A DNA stretch of 64,000 bases, from assembly GCF_000718305.1 (NCBI RefSeq), contig NZ_JOFQ01000029.1:1-64000 (forward strand). Reading direction: 5' to 3'. Under the pieces are notes generated by a model. That model saw only the letters and a program-made list of their open reading frames with translations, did no database searches and was not told the origin of the DNA. Positions 62,408 through 64,000 of the stretch are shown piece after piece (positions within the stretch are counted from its first letter, which is position 1; every line of letters begins with the position of its first letter). The translations under genes were made by a program, and so were the position numbers. The DNA is from Streptomyces niger (GTDB lineage Bacteria; Actinomycetota; Actinomycetes; Streptomycetales; Streptomycetaceae).

Positions 62408-63340
62408 ATGTCACCCCGGCTCGACGAAGTGCGCACCGACCAGACCACGGACAACGCGTCGTCGACACCCCTGTCCGAACAGATCCCTGCCCAGCACCTG
62501 CCGATCGATGCAACCGGATTCGACGGAATGCCGGAGATCGACGGCCTGCCCGAGATCCCGCCGTACGACGAGGTCGGACCGGTGGACGCCCGGGCGCTCT
62601 CCAAGACGCTCTTCCGGCGCCTGGAGACCCTCGAAGAGGGCACGCACGAGTACGCGTACGTCCGCAACACCCTGGTGGAGCTCAACCTCGCCCTGGTGAA
62701 GTTCGCGGCCTCCCGGTTCCGCTCCCGCAGCGAGCCCATGGAGGACATCGTCCAGGTCGGCACGATCGGCCTGATCAAGGCGATCGACCGCTTCGAACTG
62801 GACCGCGGAGTGGAGTTCCCCACCTTCGCCATGCCGACGATCGTCGGCGAGATCAAGCGTTTCTTCCGCGACACCAGCTGGTCGGTACGGGTCCCGCGGC
62901 GCCTGCAGGAGCTGCGCCTGGACCTCGCCAAGGCCGGCGACGAGCTGGCGCAGAAGCTCGACCGCGCACCCACCGTGAGCGAGCTCGCCGAGCGCCTGTC
63001 CATCACCAAGGACGAGGTCGTCGAGGGGATGGCCGCGAGCAACGCGTACACCGCGAGCTCGCTGGACGCCCAGCCCGAGGAGGACGACACCGAAGGCGCG
63101 CTGGCGGACCGCATCGGCTACGAGGACCACGGCCTCGAGGGCATCGAGTACGTCGAGTCCCTGAAGCCTCTGATCGCGGAACTCCCGCCGCGCGATCGCA
63201 AGATCCTTTCCCTCCGCTTCGTCGCGAACATGACGCAGTCGGAGATCGGCGACGAGCTGGGCATCTCCCAGATGCACGTCTCCCGCCTGCTGTCGCGCAC
63301 CTTGGTCAAGCTCCGCAAGGGCCTGATGGTCGAGGAGTGA
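62408..63340 (+). CDS. sigI: RNA polymerase sigma factor, SigB/SigF/SigG subfamily (SigI-like)
   Basis: The 310-residue sigma factor has a disordered, acidic N-terminus of about 50 residues and then regions 2-4. Region 2 contains EPMEDIVQVGTIGLIKAIDRF and FPTFAMPTIVGEIKRFFRD. Region 3 is RVPRRLQELRLDLAKA. Region 4 has the helix-turn-helix in MTQSEIGDELGISQMHVSRLL. ATG 62408 is five bases after GGAGG; two more upstream ATGs (62384, 62396) are less well placed. The neighbouring anti-sigma and STAS genes, and hutI on the other side, fit Streptomyces sigI. Its promoters are of the GGGTA(T/C) class. Confidence 0.88.
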   Translation: MSPRLDEVRTDQTTDNASSTPLSEQIPAQHLPIDATGFDGMPEIDGLPEIPPYDEVGPVDARALSKTLFRRLETLEEGTHEYAYVRNTLVELNLALVKFAASRFRSRSEPMEDIVQVGTIGLIKAIDRFELDRGVEFPTFAMPTIVGEIKRFFRDTSWSVRVPRRLQELRLDLAKAGDELAQKLDRAPTVSELAERLSITKDEVVEGMAASNAYTASSLDAQPEEDDTEGALADRIGYEDHGLEGIEYVESLKPLIAELPPRDRKILSLRFVANMTQSEIGDELGISQMHVSRLLSRTLVKLRKGLMVEE

Positions 63341-63385
63341 AAGTCCCGCGGTCCCGGCGCCCGCACGCCTGAACCGCGCGGAGGA

Positions 63386-63416
63386 GGGCCGGCCCCGAGC
63401 ACCTCGGGGCGGGCCC
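63386..63416. terminator. Bidirectional terminator, sigI / hutI
   Basis: A 14-bp stem with one mismatch (63386-63399 with 63403-63416) and a CAC loop is followed by a T-rich stretch, between convergent genes. Confidence 0.8.
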
Positions 63417-63484
63417 CCTTTCGCTTTTCCGGGCCGTTCGGCGGGGGCGCGGCTGGCCGCCCCGCCCCGGCCGCCCGGAGGGCC

Positions 63485-64000
63485 TCAGACGGCGCGTACG
63501 CCCGCTCGCCAGACCTTGGTGATCAAGGGGACGCCCGGGCGGTAGGCGAGGTGGACGTGGGAGGGGGCGTCCAGGAGGGCGAGGTCGGCGCGGGAGCCGG
63601 GGGTGAGGCGGCCCACGTCGGTGCGGCGCAGGGCCTGCGCACCGCCGGCCGTGGCGGACCAGATCGCCTCGTCGGGGGTCATCTTCATGTCGCGGACCGC
63701 GAGCGCGATGCAGAACGGCATGGAGGACGTGAACGAGGAGCCGGGGTTGCAGTCCGTGGAGAGGGCGACCGTGGCGCCCGCGTCCAGCAGGCGGCGGGCG
63801 TCGGGCCACTCGGCGCGGGTGGAGAACTCCGCGCCGGGCAGCAGCGTGGCGACGGTGTTGCCCTGGGCCAGCGCGTCCACGTCCGCGTCGGTCAGGTGCG
63901 TGCAGTGGTCGGCGGAGGCCGCGTCCAGCTCGACGCCCAGCTGCACGCCGGGCCCGTAGGAGAGCTGGTTGGCGTGGATGCGGGGCAGCAGGCCGCGCTC
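63485..64000 (-). CDS. hutI: Imidazolonepropionase, 3' part (runs off the window)
   Basis: The frame stays open to the window edge, so the N-terminus lies beyond 64000; 171 residues are visible. The segment [10 protein letters not shown] near the edge, [46 protein letters not shown] and [19 protein letters not shown] are typical of HutI, a zinc amidohydrolase. It opens imidazolone-5-propionate to formiminoglutamate in histidine breakdown. The metal His and Asp ligands in HAN and STDCN are present. The apparent start at 63946 is an internal GTG and not real. Confidence 0.93.
   Translation of the reverse strand, partial: ERGLLPRIHANQLSYGPGVQLGVELDAASADHCTHLTDADVDALAQGNTVATLLPGAEFSTRAEWPDARRLLDAGATVALSTDCNPGSSFTSSMPFCIALAVRDMKMTPDEAIWSATAGGAQALRRTDVGRLTPGSRADLALLDAPSHVHLAYRPGVPLITKVWRAGVRAV

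Overview
The window is high-GC actinobacterial chromosome and almost certainly comes from Streptomyces or a close relative. The evidence is an 87-residue WhiB, a SigI-type sigma factor beside its own anti-sigma and anti-anti-sigma genes, coenzyme F420 genes, many LytR-CpsA-Psr (LCP) proteins, sortase substrates ending in LAxTG/LPxTG signals, heavy use of GTG starts with AGGAGG-type ribosome sites, and frequent GTGA/ATGA overlaps. I see no tRNA, rRNA, CRISPR array, insertion sequence or phage gene.

Layout. 1-8.3 kb: a T-rich non-coding stretch, a SpoIIM-family and an RDD-family membrane protein transcribed divergently, an uncharacterised protein, ahcY (S-adenosylhomocysteine hydrolase) and a fructose-type PTS permease with an unusual repeat-rich linker. 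8.3-13.8 kb: a cation efflux protein and the mannose-phosphate genes manA, an SIS-domain protein, a Trm112-like zinc protein and manB. 13.9-24.4 kb: lactate permease, DUF3499, a zincin-fold protein with a degenerate active site, a DUF5719 protein coupled to a giant membrane glycosyltransferase, whiB, and a cysteine dioxygenase preceded by a previously unannotated 28-codon cysteine-rich upstream ORF. 24.4-31.4 kb: fbiA and fbiB for F420, a DNA glycosylase, a sugar-1-phosphate nucleotidylyltransferase, a secreted amidase and a TIGR03089 protein. 31.5-44.3 kb: five LCP ligases interspersed with a family 2 glycosyltransferase, a thioesterase, an acyl-CoA dehydrogenase and UDP-glucose 6-dehydrogenase. 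44.3-50.3 kb: a CGNR zinc-finger regulator, a VOC protein, two tandem renal-type dipeptidases (one apparently dead), purE, purK and a membrane-anchored chagasin-like protein. 50.4-56.6 kb: a GtrA protein, a two-component system, a peptide (POT) transporter, a small secreted protein and a secreted esterase. 56.6-60.9 kb: a four-gene surface-protein operon with two different sortase signals. 61-64 kb: the SigI partner-switching locus and the 3' part of hutI.

Common threads. Much of the window concerns the envelope. manA, manB and the nucleotidylyltransferase can supply an activated mannose-type sugar, UDP-glucose dehydrogenase can supply UDP-glucuronate, the glycosyltransferases can build polymers, and the LCP proteins can attach them to peptidoglycan. 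The amidase, GtrA protein and sortase substrates add to this. The rest is core metabolism (purines, F420, methyl cycle) and developmental control (whiB, sigI).

The observations I would follow first are the cysteine-rich leader ORF of the cysteine dioxygenase gene, the pseudo-dipeptidase beside its intact paralogue, and the surface-protein operon built from repeats of one two-cysteine module.
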